This document shows, piece after piece, positions 17,051-25,922 of a DNA stretch of 64,000 nt. Location: the NCBI RefSeq assembly GCF_001687565.2, contig NZ_CP016534.2, positions 3,600,501-3,664,500 on the forward strand. Reading direction: 5' to 3'. Positions within the stretch are counted from its first letter, which is position 1. The number at the start of each line of letters is the position of its first letter. The notes under the pieces are model-generated. The model worked only from the letters and a program-made list of their open reading frames with translations, ran no database searches and was not told the DNA's origin. Position numbers and translations under genes: made by a program. The DNA comes from Planococcus antarcticus DSM 14505 (lineage in GTDB: Bacteria; Bacillota; Bacilli; Bacillales_A; Planococcaceae).

Positions 17051-17935
17051 TTATTTCTTCTCTACTGCATGCCCGCCAAATTCGTTGCGTTGTGCTGCGA
17101 CGACTTTCCCTGCGAAGGTATCGTCTTCTAATGAACGGTAACGCATCATTAGTGACAAAGTGATAACTGGTGCTGGTACGTTTAAGTCGAGTGCCGTTTC
17201 CACTGTCCATTTCCCTTCGCCTGAAGAGTTCATCACCCCTTTGATGCCCTCTAGTTTAGCGTCTTTTGAAAATGCATTTTTGGTCATTTCCATCAAGTAC
17301 GAGCTGATGATGGAGCCATTGTTCCAAACGTCAGCAACTTTTTCGAAATTATAATCAAATGGACTTTTGTTGAGGATGTCAAAGCCTTCTGCAATCGACT
17401 GCATCATGCCGTATTCAATGCCGTTGTGGATCATTTTCAGGAAATGGCCACTACCGGCTTCTCCTGTGTACAAATAGCCGTCTTCTACAGAAATGTCCTT
17501 TAAGAGCGGTTCAATGGTTTTGAACTTTTCTGCATCGCCGCCGATCATTGAACAAATTCCGTAGCGCGCACCTTCTGTTCCACCACTTGTCCCGCAATCA
17601 AAAAAGAAAATTCCGTGGTCTTTCAAAGTCGCCGCGCGTCTTACCGTATCTTTGTAGTTCGAGTTTCCACCATCAATAATGGCGTCTCCTTCTTCAAGCA
17701 AGGGTATCAATTGCTTGATGACTGTTTCTGTAATTTCACCAGCTGGAACCATTAACCAAAGCGTACGAGGTGCTGCTAGTGTTTTTACCATTTCTTCAAT
17801 AGAAGAAACTTGGTTGAAACCGCTTTCTTCAATCTCTGCATGACTGTCATAGCCGATAACTTTGTGACCGTGGTCCACCACGTTTAGTGCTAAGTTCAAT
17901 CCCATTTTTCCTAACCCAATAATTCCGATTTCCAT
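17051..17935 (-). CDS. gnd: 6-phosphogluconate dehydrogenase, decarboxylating (short form)
   Basis: Oxidises 6-phosphogluconate to ribulose 5-phosphate and CO2. 294 aa, the short form known from YqeC-type enzymes (about 300 aa) rather than the 470-residue form. Motifs are the dinucleotide fold MEIGIIGLGKMGLNLALNV, DGGNSNYKDTVRR, DCGTSGGTEGARYGICSMIGGD and the catalytic-lysine region HFLKMIHNGIEYGMMQ. ATAAGGAGGATTCCAA precedes ATG. It is divergent from the RpiR-type regulator and upstream of gntP and gntK, completing gluconate uptake, phosphorylation and oxidation. Confidence 0.93.
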   Translation of the reverse strand: MEIGIIGLGKMGLNLALNVVDHGHKVIGYDSHAEIEESGFNQVSSIEEMVKTLAAPRTLWLMVPAGEITETVIKQLIPLLEEGDAIIDGGNSNYKDTVRRAATLKDHGIFFFDCGTSGGTEGARYGICSMIGGDAEKFKTIEPLLKDISVEDGYLYTGEAGSGHFLKMIHNGIEYGMMQSIAEGFDILNKSPFDYNFEKVADVWNNGSIISSYLMEMTKNAFSKDAKLEGIKGVMNSSGEGKWTVETALDLNVPAPVITLSLMMRYRSLEDDTFAGKVVAAQRNEFGGHAVEKK

Positions 17936-17960
17936 TTGGAATCCTCCTTATAAATAAAAG

Positions 17961-18002
17961 AATATTTTTCCCTAATAAGTTCATTGTATCAAATATTTTT
18001 CC
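17961..18002. promoter_or_regulatory. Candidate operator: two direct copies of AATATTTTTCC
   Basis: AATATTTTTCC occurs at 17961-17971 and 17992-18002, 31 bp (three helical turns) apart, in the divergent gap between gnd and the RpiR-family gene. The spacing on one DNA face and the location suggest binding sites of the adjacent regulator. A TATAAT at about 18021-18026 follows on the plus strand. Confidence 0.4.
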
Positions 18003-18061
18003 GTACGCAACATGTTATTCTATAATAGACGAAAATTTTTAGATGAAACGAGGCGCGGATC

Positions 18062-18913
18062 ATGAAGGAACAGCAATTTGCCCTGGCTGCCATACGTGGT
18101 AGTTACCGTCATTTCAGTGAAAAAGAAAAAAAGATTGCCGATTACGTATTGAACGATCCAAAAAATATCATTCATTTGACCATCAACCAAATCGCCGATG
18201 AATTGGGGCTAGCTGAATCGACTATTTTTCGCTTTTGCCAACGCATCGGCTTCAAGGGATTCCAGGCCTTTAAGATATCGCTTGCCGCAGAAGTGGTGAC
18301 TCCTTTAAAAGACATCCACGAAAAAATTGAAGAAGGCGACAGCATCAGCGCTGTCACTGAAAAAGTATTTCGCTCCAATATCAAAACACTGGAAGATACC
18401 CTTCAAATCGTTGATACAGAAGCGATGGAACAGGCAACCGACAAGTTGCTGAAAGCCCGGAAAATCGACTTTTATGGCAATGGAGGCTCCGCTATGGTGG
18501 CGATGGACGGTTACCATAAATTTGTCCGTCTAGGGTTGCAGGTTTCTATGAATCTGGATTCCCATATGCAGCTGATGACCGCGTCACAACTCCAATCGGA
18601 TGATGTGGCGATTGTCATCTCCCATTCAGGCTCGACCACTGACGTTCTCGACGTTCTGCGGGTTCTGAAGGAAAAAGGTGTCACGATCATTTGTGTCACC
18701 AATTTTGCCAAATCGCCTTTATCCAAAGAAGCGGACATCGCGCTATATACAATTTCGGAAGAAACGGATTTCCGCTCCGAAGCCTTGTCATCCCGCATCG
18801 CACAATTGAGCTTAATCGATGCTCTTTATACCAATTTGATGATCGCTCGCGGCAATGAAGGCAAAAAAGCCCTTCAAGACATGCGCGAAGCAATGTCGCA
18901 TAAACGCTTATAA
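18062..18913 (+). CDS. RpiR/MurR-family transcriptional regulator of the gluconate genes
   Basis: 283 aa. An N-terminal HTH_6 domain (EKKIADYVLNDPKNIIHLTINQIADELGLAESTIFRFCQRIGFKGFQAFK, residues 20-75) precedes a SIS sugar-phosphate-binding domain (DFYGNGGSAMVAMDGYHKFVRLG; VISHSGSTTDVLDVLRVLKEKGVTIICVTN). Divergent arrangement with gnd suggests that it senses 6-phosphogluconate and controls the gnt genes; this replaces the GntR repressor of B. subtilis. Ribosome site GAGG is weak. Confidence 0.9.
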   Translation: MKEQQFALAAIRGSYRHFSEKEKKIADYVLNDPKNIIHLTINQIADELGLAESTIFRFCQRIGFKGFQAFKISLAAEVVTPLKDIHEKIEEGDSISAVTEKVFRSNIKTLEDTLQIVDTEAMEQATDKLLKARKIDFYGNGGSAMVAMDGYHKFVRLGLQVSMNLDSHMQLMTASQLQSDDVAIVISHSGSTTDVLDVLRVLKEKGVTIICVTNFAKSPLSKEADIALYTISEETDFRSEALSSRIAQLSLIDALYTNLMIARGNEGKKALQDMREAMSHKRL

Positions 18914-18921
18914 CAAAAAAT

Positions 18922-18972
18922 AGGGTTGCCCCAAAAGGTCATGAAAAACGACTTTTGGTGGCAGCCCTTTTG
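18922..18972 (+). terminator. Terminator of the RpiR-type regulator gene
   Basis: GGGTTGCCCCAAAAG pairs with CTTTTGGTGGCAGCCC, then TTTTGTC. It begins nine bases after the stop codon. Confidence 0.75.
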
Positions 18973-18974
18973 TC

Positions 18975-19260
18975 GTTCTTGGAAAGACCGGCTACGTTCC
19001 ATTTCAGCGGACGCTTTCGGACTCACATCCTGTGAGTCCGAAAGCTGGCAGGGTACGACCTCTGCTGCTGTCCTCGCTCTGCTCAGTCAAATAGCTCCCC
19101 CGCATCACTTCACTGCTTCCACAAAAAAAGATAGAGATGAAAGAAGTTTGAGCCTTATCTTTGCGACGAAACTAGCGCAGCGATGCAGAAGCATGGGTTT
19201 TTAGCAGATGGTTTGCGGAATATCGTCAGGTGAAGACACTAGTTCAACTTATATGGTAAA
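18975..19260. repeat. GC-rich interspersed repeat
   Basis: Contains TTTCAGCGGACGCTTTCGGA, the palindrome TTTCGGACTCACATCCTGTG-AGTCCGAAA, GAAACTAGCGCAGCGATGCA, GCATGGGTTTTTAGCAG, GCGGAATATC and AGTTCAACTTATAT. The order of these phrases matches the copy before gnd. The remaining bases to 19404 hold only the ribosome site of the next gene. Confidence 0.7.
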
Positions 19261-19404
19261 ACAACTAGCCACTTATCACTTGAAGATTTTATTCTTCATG
19301 CAAACAGATGCTTTGACATCAAACTATAGACTGTTATAAATTAATGAGATGAATCCCGATAGATTTTATAAGGATTAACATTTGCTGAAAAAAGGAGTGA
19401 AAAT

Positions 19405-20628
19405 ATGAAAGCTTTATGGAACCGATACCTTGCTGCTTCATTGATTTTAAAAATTACAATTGCACTTATACTCGGCGTTGCCGTTGGACTCATTTTTGGA
19501 GAACAGGCGGCTGTTTTAGCTCCGTTTGGCGACTTGTTGCTAAACTTGCTAACTTTCCTAATTATCCCACTGATTCTTTTCACCATGATGGTTGGCATTA
19601 ACCAATCTTCAATTGGGGATCTTGGACGCATGGGCGGGAAAGTATTCATTTACTATACGCTCAGTTCTGCACTCGCTATTATTGTCGGTTTAACCGTCGC
19701 AAGCTTGTTGCAACCTGGAGCCGGTATGCAACTACTAGGCAACGAAACTTTTGATGTTCCTGAAAACCCTGGGATTACTAGTGTGCTGCTGAACATCGTC
19801 CCTTCCAACATCTTTACCGCTTTTACTGAACTTAATCTGCTCGGCATTATTTTTACCGCTTTCGCTTTTGGTATCGCATTGTCCTATATGCGTAATTCCA
19901 GTGAACTTGAAAGTTTAGGCGATCATCTTTATAAAACCGTTAATGCGCTAAACGAAATGACGTTGCTCGTGCTGAAGGCTGTTCTTCAGTATGTGCCGAT
20001 CGGTATTTTTGCTATTATGGCCAAAACGGTTGGGAATCAAGGGCTTGATACGCTCTTTTCTCTCGGTGAAATGGTGCTGGTATTATATGCTGCATTAATT
20101 GTTCAAATTTTGATCTATGCTTTAGTGTTATGGGTATTCAAAGTAAAGCCATTACAGTTTTTCAAGCAAGCGCGTACCCCTATACTGACAGCTTTTGTTA
20201 CACAAAGCAGTTCTGGAACTTTGCCACTGACCTTGGATGCTGCTAAAAATCTCGGATTGTCCAAAAGCCTCTACGGATTCAGCTTGCCGCTCGGTGCGAC
20301 CATCAATATGGATGGGGCTGCCATTCGTATTGCCGTTTCTGCCGTTTTTGCAGCAAATCTAGTGGGAGATCCATTAAGTCTTTCGGAAATGCTGATGGTC
20401 GTTCTAATCGGTACGTTAGCATCTATCGGAACTGCCGGCGTTCCAGGTGCCGGAATTGTCATGATTGCTACCGTATTCGTCCAGTTAGGCTTACCTATAG
20501 AAGCAGTCGCATTGCTGACTGCGATCGACGCGTTAGTCGGCATGGGCTGTACAGCGCTGAACGTTACTGGAGATTTGGTGGGAGCCACAGTGATTGATAA
20601 AAACGAAAAAAAACGAAAAACTGCATAA
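19405..20628 (+). CDS. Dicarboxylate/amino acid:cation symporter (DAACS family)
   Basis: Sodium- or proton-coupled carrier for glutamate, aspartate or C4-dicarboxylates; 407 aa, eight transmembrane segments and two re-entrant loops. Motifs are the serine-rich loop TAFVTQSSSGTLPLTLD, the substrate/Na site NMDGAAI (family NMDGTA) and the second loop GIGTAGVPGAGIVM. AAAAAAGGAGTGAAAAT precedes ATG. It is a single gene with its own terminator. Substrate cannot be settled from the motifs. Confidence 0.92.
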   Translation: MKALWNRYLAASLILKITIALILGVAVGLIFGEQAAVLAPFGDLLLNLLTFLIIPLILFTMMVGINQSSIGDLGRMGGKVFIYYTLSSALAIIVGLTVASLLQPGAGMQLLGNETFDVPENPGITSVLLNIVPSNIFTAFTELNLLGIIFTAFAFGIALSYMRNSSELESLGDHLYKTVNALNEMTLLVLKAVLQYVPIGIFAIMAKTVGNQGLDTLFSLGEMVLVLYAALIVQILIYALVLWVFKVKPLQFFKQARTPILTAFVTQSSSGTLPLTLDAAKNLGLSKSLYGFSLPLGATINMDGAAIRIAVSAVFAANLVGDPLSLSEMLMVVLIGTLASIGTAGVPGAGIVMIATVFVQLGLPIEAVALLTAIDALVGMGCTALNVTGDLVGATVIDKNEKKRKTA

Positions 20629-20636
20629 CCCGATAA

Positions 20637-20663
20637 AAGAGGCTGCCTTTTTGGCAGCCTCTT
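20637..20663 (+). terminator. Terminator of the DAACS gene
   Basis: Perfect AAGAGGCTGCC / GGCAGCCTCTT arms with a TTTTT loop. The hairpin is clear although the T-run lies in the loop and the tail is weak. Confidence 0.7.
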
Positions 20664-20699
20664 AGCTTGCAGACAGTGGAGGTGTGAATAAGACAGTCA

Positions 20700-20905
20700 C
20701 TGTGTTTCATACCTGTTCTTCGCTCTAGGCGGACGCGTTCCGCGGGCTTGAGCTTCGAATCCTGGAGTCCGACTAATTCTTGCTTTTTTTCTAGCTAATG
20801 AGAAAAGGGACGCAGCAAAGCAACTCGGTATAAAGGCCTCGAATAAACGCCAGTGACGAAGAGATCGAAGCCGAGCCCATGAAAAAGCGAAGTAGCCGGT
20901 TCTAG
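20700..20905. repeat. GC-rich interspersed repeat, degenerate copy
   Basis: CGCTCTAGGCGGACGCGTTCCGCGGGC followed by shorter phrases (GCAGCAAAGC, AAGCGAAGTAGCCGG). The CTAGGCGGACGC phrase recurs at 24829 and, in part, 31465. Confidence 0.6.
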
Positions 20906-20921
20906 CAAGATTTATAAATGG

Positions 20922-21492
20922 CTATTTAATTAATTCGAACTCGCTCTTTAGTACCGCATACATGGCCAAGTCCACAAATTCACCTTTAATAATCATATGC
21001 TGTCTTGCTAACCTTCCAACACCATGCCCAGTTTTTCAGCAAGTCGCTGCGATTGTTTATTTTCCAGCATAATCGGAGCTTCCACTTTGTTCAGCTCCAT
21101 GTTCTTGAAACCAAAAGAAAGCAGTGCCTTTGTTGCTTCTGCCATCAGCCCGCCCCCCAATAATGAGGCAATCACACATAAGCAATTTCCGCTTTATGGG
21201 GTTTCAGGCTCCAGCTGATGAAATCGATGGTTCCAATCATCTTACCGCTTTCTTTCAATTCGATAGCCCAGGTCAATTTGGACTGCTGATCATAGCCTTC
21301 CATTATAAAGGACAGAAATACTTTAGCATCCGCTATCGATTGATGCATCTGCCACGGCAAGTATTTGCAGACTTCCGGCTGCGAGGCATACTCAAACAGA
21401 TCAGCAGCATCCTCCATCGTTACTTTTCTAAGAAGCACACGCCCGGTTTCGATTACCGGCAATTGACGGTAGACTTCCTGTGGATTCATCAT
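20922..21492 (-). pseudogene. GNAT acetyltransferase, multiply frameshifted
   Basis: The first 106 codons are intact (MMNPQEVYRQLPVIETGRVLLRKVTMEDAADLF to KPHKAEIAYV) and then hit TGA. The similarity continues as LPHYWGAG, shifts frame to GLMAEATKALLSFGFKNMELNKVEAPIMLENKQSQRLAEKLGMVLEG, and shifts again to LARQHMIIKGEFVDLAMYAVLKSEFELIK ending at 20922. One nonsense codon and two frameshifts therefore break a RimJ/RimL-type acetyltransferase of about 185 residues. A run of six C at about 21151-21156 is at one of the breaks. Confidence 0.8.
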
Positions 21493-21565
21493 GGATCATC
21501 ATCTCTTTTCTAAAAGTCTGATTTCAGTTATCCTGTTAAGTAGCACACCAAAGGAGATGGCTTTA

Positions 21566-22159
21566 TTGACAACTATTGGTTTGGTACGGCATGGCATCAC
21601 AGATTGGAACATACAGGGCATTGCCCAGGGCTCTTCGGATGTTCCGTTGAACGAAACGGGCCGACAGCAGGCCGAGTCGCTTGCAAACCGTCTTTCAACA
21701 GAAGAAGATTGGGATCTGATCATTTCCAGTGATTTGTCCCGTGCAAAAGAAACGGCTGAAATCATTGGCAAGGAGCTCGATTTGACGGTCAGTCATTTTG
21801 ACACGCGGCTACGTGAAAGAAGCGGTGGCAAAATCGAAGGCACGACAGAAGAAGAACGTCTTGAAAAATGGGGAACCGATTGGCGCAAGCTCGATTTGGC
21901 GATGGAAAACCTGGATGAGGCAACCGAACGAGGACTGGCTTGCATCGAGGACATTCTGGAAAATTTCAGCGGCCAGCGTGTGCTGCTTGTCAGCCACGGG
22001 GCTTTGATTGGTCTCACGCTGCAAGGACTCCTTCCGGAAAAATTCAAGGAAACCTCCATGGATAATACATCCATCACGATTTTAAAAAATGCCGAAAGCC
22101 AATGGGATTGCGCACTTTATAATTGCACTGTCCACTTAGCGAAAAGTGAAAGCTACTGA
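21566..22159 (+). CDS. Histidine phosphatase (phosphoglycerate-mutase-like)
   Basis: 197 aa from TTG at 21566, with AAAGGAG nine bases upstream. ATG at 21557 abuts the ribosome site and the frame to 21491 is not supported. The RHG motif GLVRHGITDWN supplies the catalytic histidine; SDLSRAKETAEII, the acid ERSGGKIEG and the second histidine VSHGALIGLTLQGLL complete the active site. Broad-specificity phosphatase of the PhoE/GpmB type; substrate unknown. Confidence 0.88.
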   Translation: MTTIGLVRHGITDWNIQGIAQGSSDVPLNETGRQQAESLANRLSTEEDWDLIISSDLSRAKETAEIIGKELDLTVSHFDTRLRERSGGKIEGTTEEERLEKWGTDWRKLDLAMENLDEATERGLACIEDILENFSGQRVLLVSHGALIGLTLQGLLPEKFKETSMDNTSITILKNAESQWDCALYNCTVHLAKSESY

Positions 22160-22963
22160 TTACTGGCATAGCTTGCCCGCTCTGACACATCCACTTTCCA
22201 CGAAACCACAGTCGCGCTGTCGCGGACGTGGTTTTTTTGAATGATTGCGAGTAAAGAGCTCACTCCATCAGTCGCCGTCGCATCTCTGCACTGCTGCCAG
22301 ATGCTCTCGGGTTCAGAAAATACCGCACCTGGACACTCTACCAACCCGTCTGTCGTCAACAGAAGCTGATTTTCTCCTTGCCGCAATTCCCTCACCCCGC
22401 TACTGAAGGACGGAACCTGTTGTTCAAAGGTATTTACTTGTCCGACCCATTCGTAAAACTGGCGCTGATTGACCTGGTATTGACCAAAAGCTGCCAGTTC
22501 GGGGTGAAAGGCATACAACAGACAGTCACCGATGGAAAACCAGTACAGATATTCCCCTTTCCTGATCGCGATCAGACAAGCCGCCTCCCCCTGCACTTGC
22601 CGACATGCCTCCATAAAGCTGCGATCCTGGAACAGTTGCAGCAAAACCCTTTCAATGCTACTAAAAAATCAACACTGACCTTACCTGACAGTAGAGAGGC
22701 CATTACGTTTTGGTGTTTTCCAACTTGCGCGATGACTAATTCCGTACTTTGAGCCGAATTATGCGCATCCAGAATCATTACGAGCTTCCATTCCTCTGCC
22801 TTATCGACCCAGATCAGGCAGCCATCTTCATTTTTAACTTGACCCGCCGCAGAATTACCGCCAAATCGCCCAAGCACCACATGATTGAATTGCTGAACAT
22901 CCGGCTGATCAATATATGGATTATCGCTCCCCCCCAATTAAATGTCGCTTTTTGTCGCACCAT
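22153..22963 (-). pseudogene. PP2C-like protein phosphatase, two frameshifts
   Basis: Reading leftward from ATG at 22963: MVRQKATFNWGG in one frame, then at a C7 run (G7 on the coding strand, 22929-22935) the sequence continues in another frame as SDNPYIDQPDVQQFNHVVLGRFGGNSAAGQVKNEDGCLIWVD and LVMILDAHNSAQSTELV. Near 22640 a second shift leads to LQLFQDRSFMEACRQVQGEAACLIAIRKGEYLYWFSIGDCLLY and LLLTTDGLVECPG. The metal-binding Asp/Gly pattern (NEDG, ILDAHN, IGDC, TTDGL) is that of PP2C-like phosphatases. The intact protein would be about 270 aa. The G7 tract could also be a phase-variable site. Confidence 0.72.
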
Positions 22964-23125
22964 GCAAATGACCTCACTCTCAGTATTCTCAAAATTATAA
23001 TTCACTCTCAGCAGATTGGATAGAAAAAATGATCACTATTAACAGAACACACATCAATCTACAGAATGTGATAAAGTTAACAGCAGTAAGCAACATAAAT
23101 CCAAATGAAAAAGGAGAGATTCTTG

Positions 23126-23470
23126 ATGTATATCGTAACCAACCGTATTAAAATGAAACTGGGATTCGCAGAAAAAATGGCTCCTAACTTTGCCCGCCCG
23201 GGTGCTTTGCAGGACATGGAAGGCTTCATCAAAGTCGAAGTGACGGTTACACAAAACTTGACCGAGTACGATGAGCTGAATGTTAATATGTACTGGAAGA
23301 CCCTTGAGAACTTTGAAGCCTGGAAAACCAGCGATACCTTCAAAGAAGCCCATAAACGCCCTGAAGCTAGTGCGGACAGCGATGAACCGAAAAAAGAATC
23401 GCCTATGCTTGGCAGTGAACTGGTGATCACCAAAATCGCTGCCTCTATTGAAGCCAAAACTTCAAACTAA
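23126..23470 (+). CDS. hmoA: Heme-degrading monooxygenase, HmoA/IsdG-like
   Basis: Small ABM-fold enzyme that opens heme to release iron; 114 aa. ATG at 23126 is chosen because AAAAAGGAGAGATTC precedes it; the frame to 23105 begins before that site. MYIVTNRIKMKLGFAEKMAPNF, the central FIKVEVTVTQ strand, and NMYWKTLENFEAWKTSDTFKEAHKRP match the HmoA subgroup, where the conserved Trp and the C-terminal His take part in heme binding. Remnants of a siderophore permease and flavin reductase lie 4 kb downstream. Confidence 0.85.
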   Translation: MYIVTNRIKMKLGFAEKMAPNFARPGALQDMEGFIKVEVTVTQNLTEYDELNVNMYWKTLENFEAWKTSDTFKEAHKRPEASADSDEPKKESPMLGSELVITKIAASIEAKTSN

Positions 23471-23473
23471 TGC

Positions 23474-23510
23474 AAAACAGACAGATAGCCTGCTTTTGGC
23501 TGTCTGTTTC
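23474..23510 (+). terminator. Terminator of hmoA
   Basis: AAACAGACA and TGTCTGTTT arms with inner AGCC/GGCT pairing, followed by CTTTT. Confidence 0.75.
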
Positions 23511-23570
23511 TTTTATCCCTAACTATTCCTCTGTCACATGAATTACTTTACTTAGCAAGGAGCATTTCTA

Positions 23571-24767
23571 TTGAATACTTCAAAACCCCCTTTATGGACA
23601 AAGGACTTTATCGTCACTGCCTTGGTGAATTTTTTCTTAGTCCTCATTTTCTATCTCTTGATGGTCACCATCGCTGTGTACGCCGTCGAGGAATATAATG
23701 CGTCAACTAGTGAAGCTGGCCTAGTTACTGGAATTTTCATCCTGGGTGCTTTAGCTGGCAGGCTGGTCATTGGCCGCACGATCGATAAAATCGGTCGTAA
23801 ACGGACCTTGGTCATTGGTCTCGCTTTGTTCACGTTGACCACGTTCTTCTATTTCCTGAATCTCGGACTTTCTTTTCTGATGCTCAACCGCTTTCTCCAC
23901 GGCATGACATTAGGGATAGCCAGTACGGCAGCTGGAACCATTGTTGCCCAAATCATTCCGATGAGACGCAAGGGAGAAGGCATCGGCTATTTTAGCCTAA
24001 GTGCGACTTTGGCAACTGCTTTTGGACCGTTCATCGGGTTAATGATGAGCCAGTACAGCAGCTATGAAATGATTTTCGCGTTGTGCCTAGCTCTTGGTGT
24101 GATCAGTTTGATTGTGTCTCTGTTTCTTGATGTACCTCCGTTTTCCGCTCCGCCTGTCACTGACGAAACGAAAGGGTTTAACATTTCCGATTATGTCGAA
24201 CCGAAGGCTGCGCCGATCGCACTCGTTTGTCTGGCGATTGCTTTGTGCTATTCCAGTGTTCTGTCCTTTATCAACTTCTACGCTATGGAAGAGAATTTGG
24301 TGGGTGCTGCCAGCTACTTCTTCCTGGTTTATGCTATGGCAATACTGGTGTCACGTCCATTTACCGGAAGACTGATGGATTTGAGAGGTGCAAACTTCAT
24401 CATGTATCCGGCATTCGCCGTCTTTGCAGCTGGGCTGTTCTTGTTAAGCCTCTCGAGCAGCAGTATAGGTTTGCTGGTAGCCGGTGCGTTGATCGGCTTT
24501 GGCTTCGGCAATATGCAGTCAACGGCACAGGCCATAGCAGTCAAGTTGACGCCACCTCACCGGATGGGTCTTGCCACTTCGACGTTTTTCATTTCGATGG
24601 ATGCAGGTCTTGGCTTTGGCCCGTACCTGCTGGGCTTCGTGATCCCGCTAATTGGCTATAGTTCTTTGTATGGAATTCTGGGCTTTGCGGTTCTGGCTAC
24701 TGCAGTCCTGTATTATATGATGCACGGCAAAAAAGAGCGCGAGGATGCTGCTTTGGCTTATAAGTAA
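23571..24767 (+). CDS. MFS transporter
   Basis: 398 aa, 12 predicted transmembrane segments. It starts with TTG at 23571 behind AAGGAGCATTTCTA. The MFS signature between TM2 and TM3 reads GRLVIGRTIDKIGRKRTLVIG, and the TM8-9 loop reads SRPFTGRLMDLRGANFIMYPAF. The overall type is that of YfkF/AraJ-like drug or metabolite exporters. It stands between hmoA and a repeat; substrate unknown. Confidence 0.88.
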   Translation: MNTSKPPLWTKDFIVTALVNFFLVLIFYLLMVTIAVYAVEEYNASTSEAGLVTGIFILGALAGRLVIGRTIDKIGRKRTLVIGLALFTLTTFFYFLNLGLSFLMLNRFLHGMTLGIASTAAGTIVAQIIPMRRKGEGIGYFSLSATLATAFGPFIGLMMSQYSSYEMIFALCLALGVISLIVSLFLDVPPFSAPPVTDETKGFNISDYVEPKAAPIALVCLAIALCYSSVLSFINFYAMEENLVGAASYFFLVYAMAILVSRPFTGRLMDLRGANFIMYPAFAVFAAGLFLLSLSSSSIGLLVAGALIGFGFGNMQSTAQAIAVKLTPPHRMGLATSTFFISMDAGLGFGPYLLGFVIPLIGYSSLYGILGFAVLATAVLYYMMHGKKEREDAALAYK

Positions 24768-24814
24768 TTGGAGAAGTTGAATGAAAGAAGTTTTCTTTCA
24801 TTCAGAAGAGAGGG

Positions 24815-24930
24815 TGTAAAGAAATCGCTCTAGGCGGACGCTTTCCTGCGGGCGAGCGCCAAGTCTTCTCGGCTGTCTCGCTATCCCGCGGGAGTCGCCG
24901 CCTTCCGCTCTTTCTTCTAAGTGTCATGAT
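24815..24930. repeat. GC-rich interspersed repeat, compact copy
   Basis: CGCTCTAGGCGGACGCTTTC at 24828 and its partner CGCCGCCTTCCGCTCTTTCT near 24896 flank a GC-rich core with GCGGGCGAGC and CCCGCGGGAGTC. This is the compact form of the family found throughout the window. Confidence 0.75.
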
Positions 24931-24950
24931 AGTAACTTAAGAATGAAAAA

Positions 24951-24996
24951 ACTGCTATAGAATTGTTAGATTGATATCTAACAATTCTATAGCAGT
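24951..24996. terminator. Perfect 21-bp inverted repeat with TGAT loop (bidirectional terminator)
   Basis: Arms 24951-24971 and 24976-24996 are perfect complements. AAAAAA precedes and TTCAAATTT follows, between the convergent MFS and HAAS genes. The AT-rich stem is long for a terminator, but the location fits one. Confidence 0.6.
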
Positions 24997-25103
24997 TCAA
25001 ATTTAAGTGCCCTTTAGAAAAACTATCCATAATTGATAGGGTCACTATCAGAAGTGCTCAAATTTCTACAGTTATTTTTAACCATCTTGTTTCGTAGAAA
25101 ATG

Positions 25104-25922
25104 CTAGTTAAAAGTTGCCTTTCTCTTAACTATTAAAATGTAAACTAAATATCCAGCAATATTAAATAAAGCAAATACGATAATCCAAGCGATACTTAAT
25201 CGTTTATGATGATACGCGTTGATTGTTGTCCAAATTGTAAATAATGTTGCATAGACGGCTAATCCTGAAAACACAATGATTCCCATCCAGTTGCCTATAA
25301 GCCTAGTTTTCAATTCAACGTACCATTGATTTCCATCGTCAACTCCATAAGGGTAAAAATTTGCCAACAGCCAGACTGGAGACCAAACGGATTTGTTGTA
25401 TTGATATTGGGGTGCTGTTTTTTCCACATAGCCAATTACGGAATTTGGCCCTATGTCACTGATATTATAGATTTTCACTTCTGAGATTTGGTCTGTCCCG
25501 TCGATCAAGGTTGTGATTTCCTCTTTCATTGACTCTGTAAGTGGACCACTACTTTTCAGGATTTTCAGTACAGCTGATGCAACTTCAGAATTTTCACTAG
25601 AATTTTCAGCTTCGAATGCAGAAAGAAAGCCGAACGCTGTTAAACTCAAAATTAGAACTGCTATTGCGAAAGATAACATCCATTTAGCAAATATCTTTTG
25701 TGCTTTAAATAATTCGCTAACAACATAACGCATTTCTTGTTTTCCGCCAAATCGTTCAATCGCGACTTCGATGGCTTCTTTTTCTGGTCTCCCTTCCGAT
25801 TTTAATTCGTGAACTGCTTCTAATAAGTGTGTTTTCATTTCTGCTTTTGATTCGTTCATCTCTTTTTTATTTCCACTGACACCCTGATACACTTCTTCAA
25901 CATAAGCCTCTATTTGTTTCAC
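25104..25922 (-). CDS. HAAS-domain membrane protein, partner of a PadR regulator
   Basis: 272 aa from GTG at 25922, which overlaps the PadR stop as GTGA; GAAGGAGGAGAA is the ribosome site inside the padR end. The N-terminal HAAS domain (KQIEAYVEEVYQGVSGNKKEMNESKAEMKTHLLEAVHELKSEGRPEKEAIEVAIERFGG) is followed by one transmembrane segment (about 75-97), an extracytoplasmic region of about 100 residues and two more segments near the C-terminus. PadR-HAAS pairs are common in Bacillales and are thought to regulate membrane or envelope stress genes; the target here is unknown. Confidence 0.82.
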   Translation of the reverse strand: MKQIEAYVEEVYQGVSGNKKEMNESKAEMKTHLLEAVHELKSEGRPEKEAIEVAIERFGGKQEMRYVVSELFKAQKIFAKWMLSFAIAVLILSLTAFGFLSAFEAENSSENSEVASAVLKILKSSGPLTESMKEEITTLIDGTDQISEVKIYNISDIGPNSVIGYVEKTAPQYQYNKSVWSPVWLLANFYPYGVDDGNQWYVELKTRLIGNWMGIIVFSGLAVYATLFTIWTTINAYHHKRLSIAWIIVFALFNIAGYLVYILIVKRKATFN

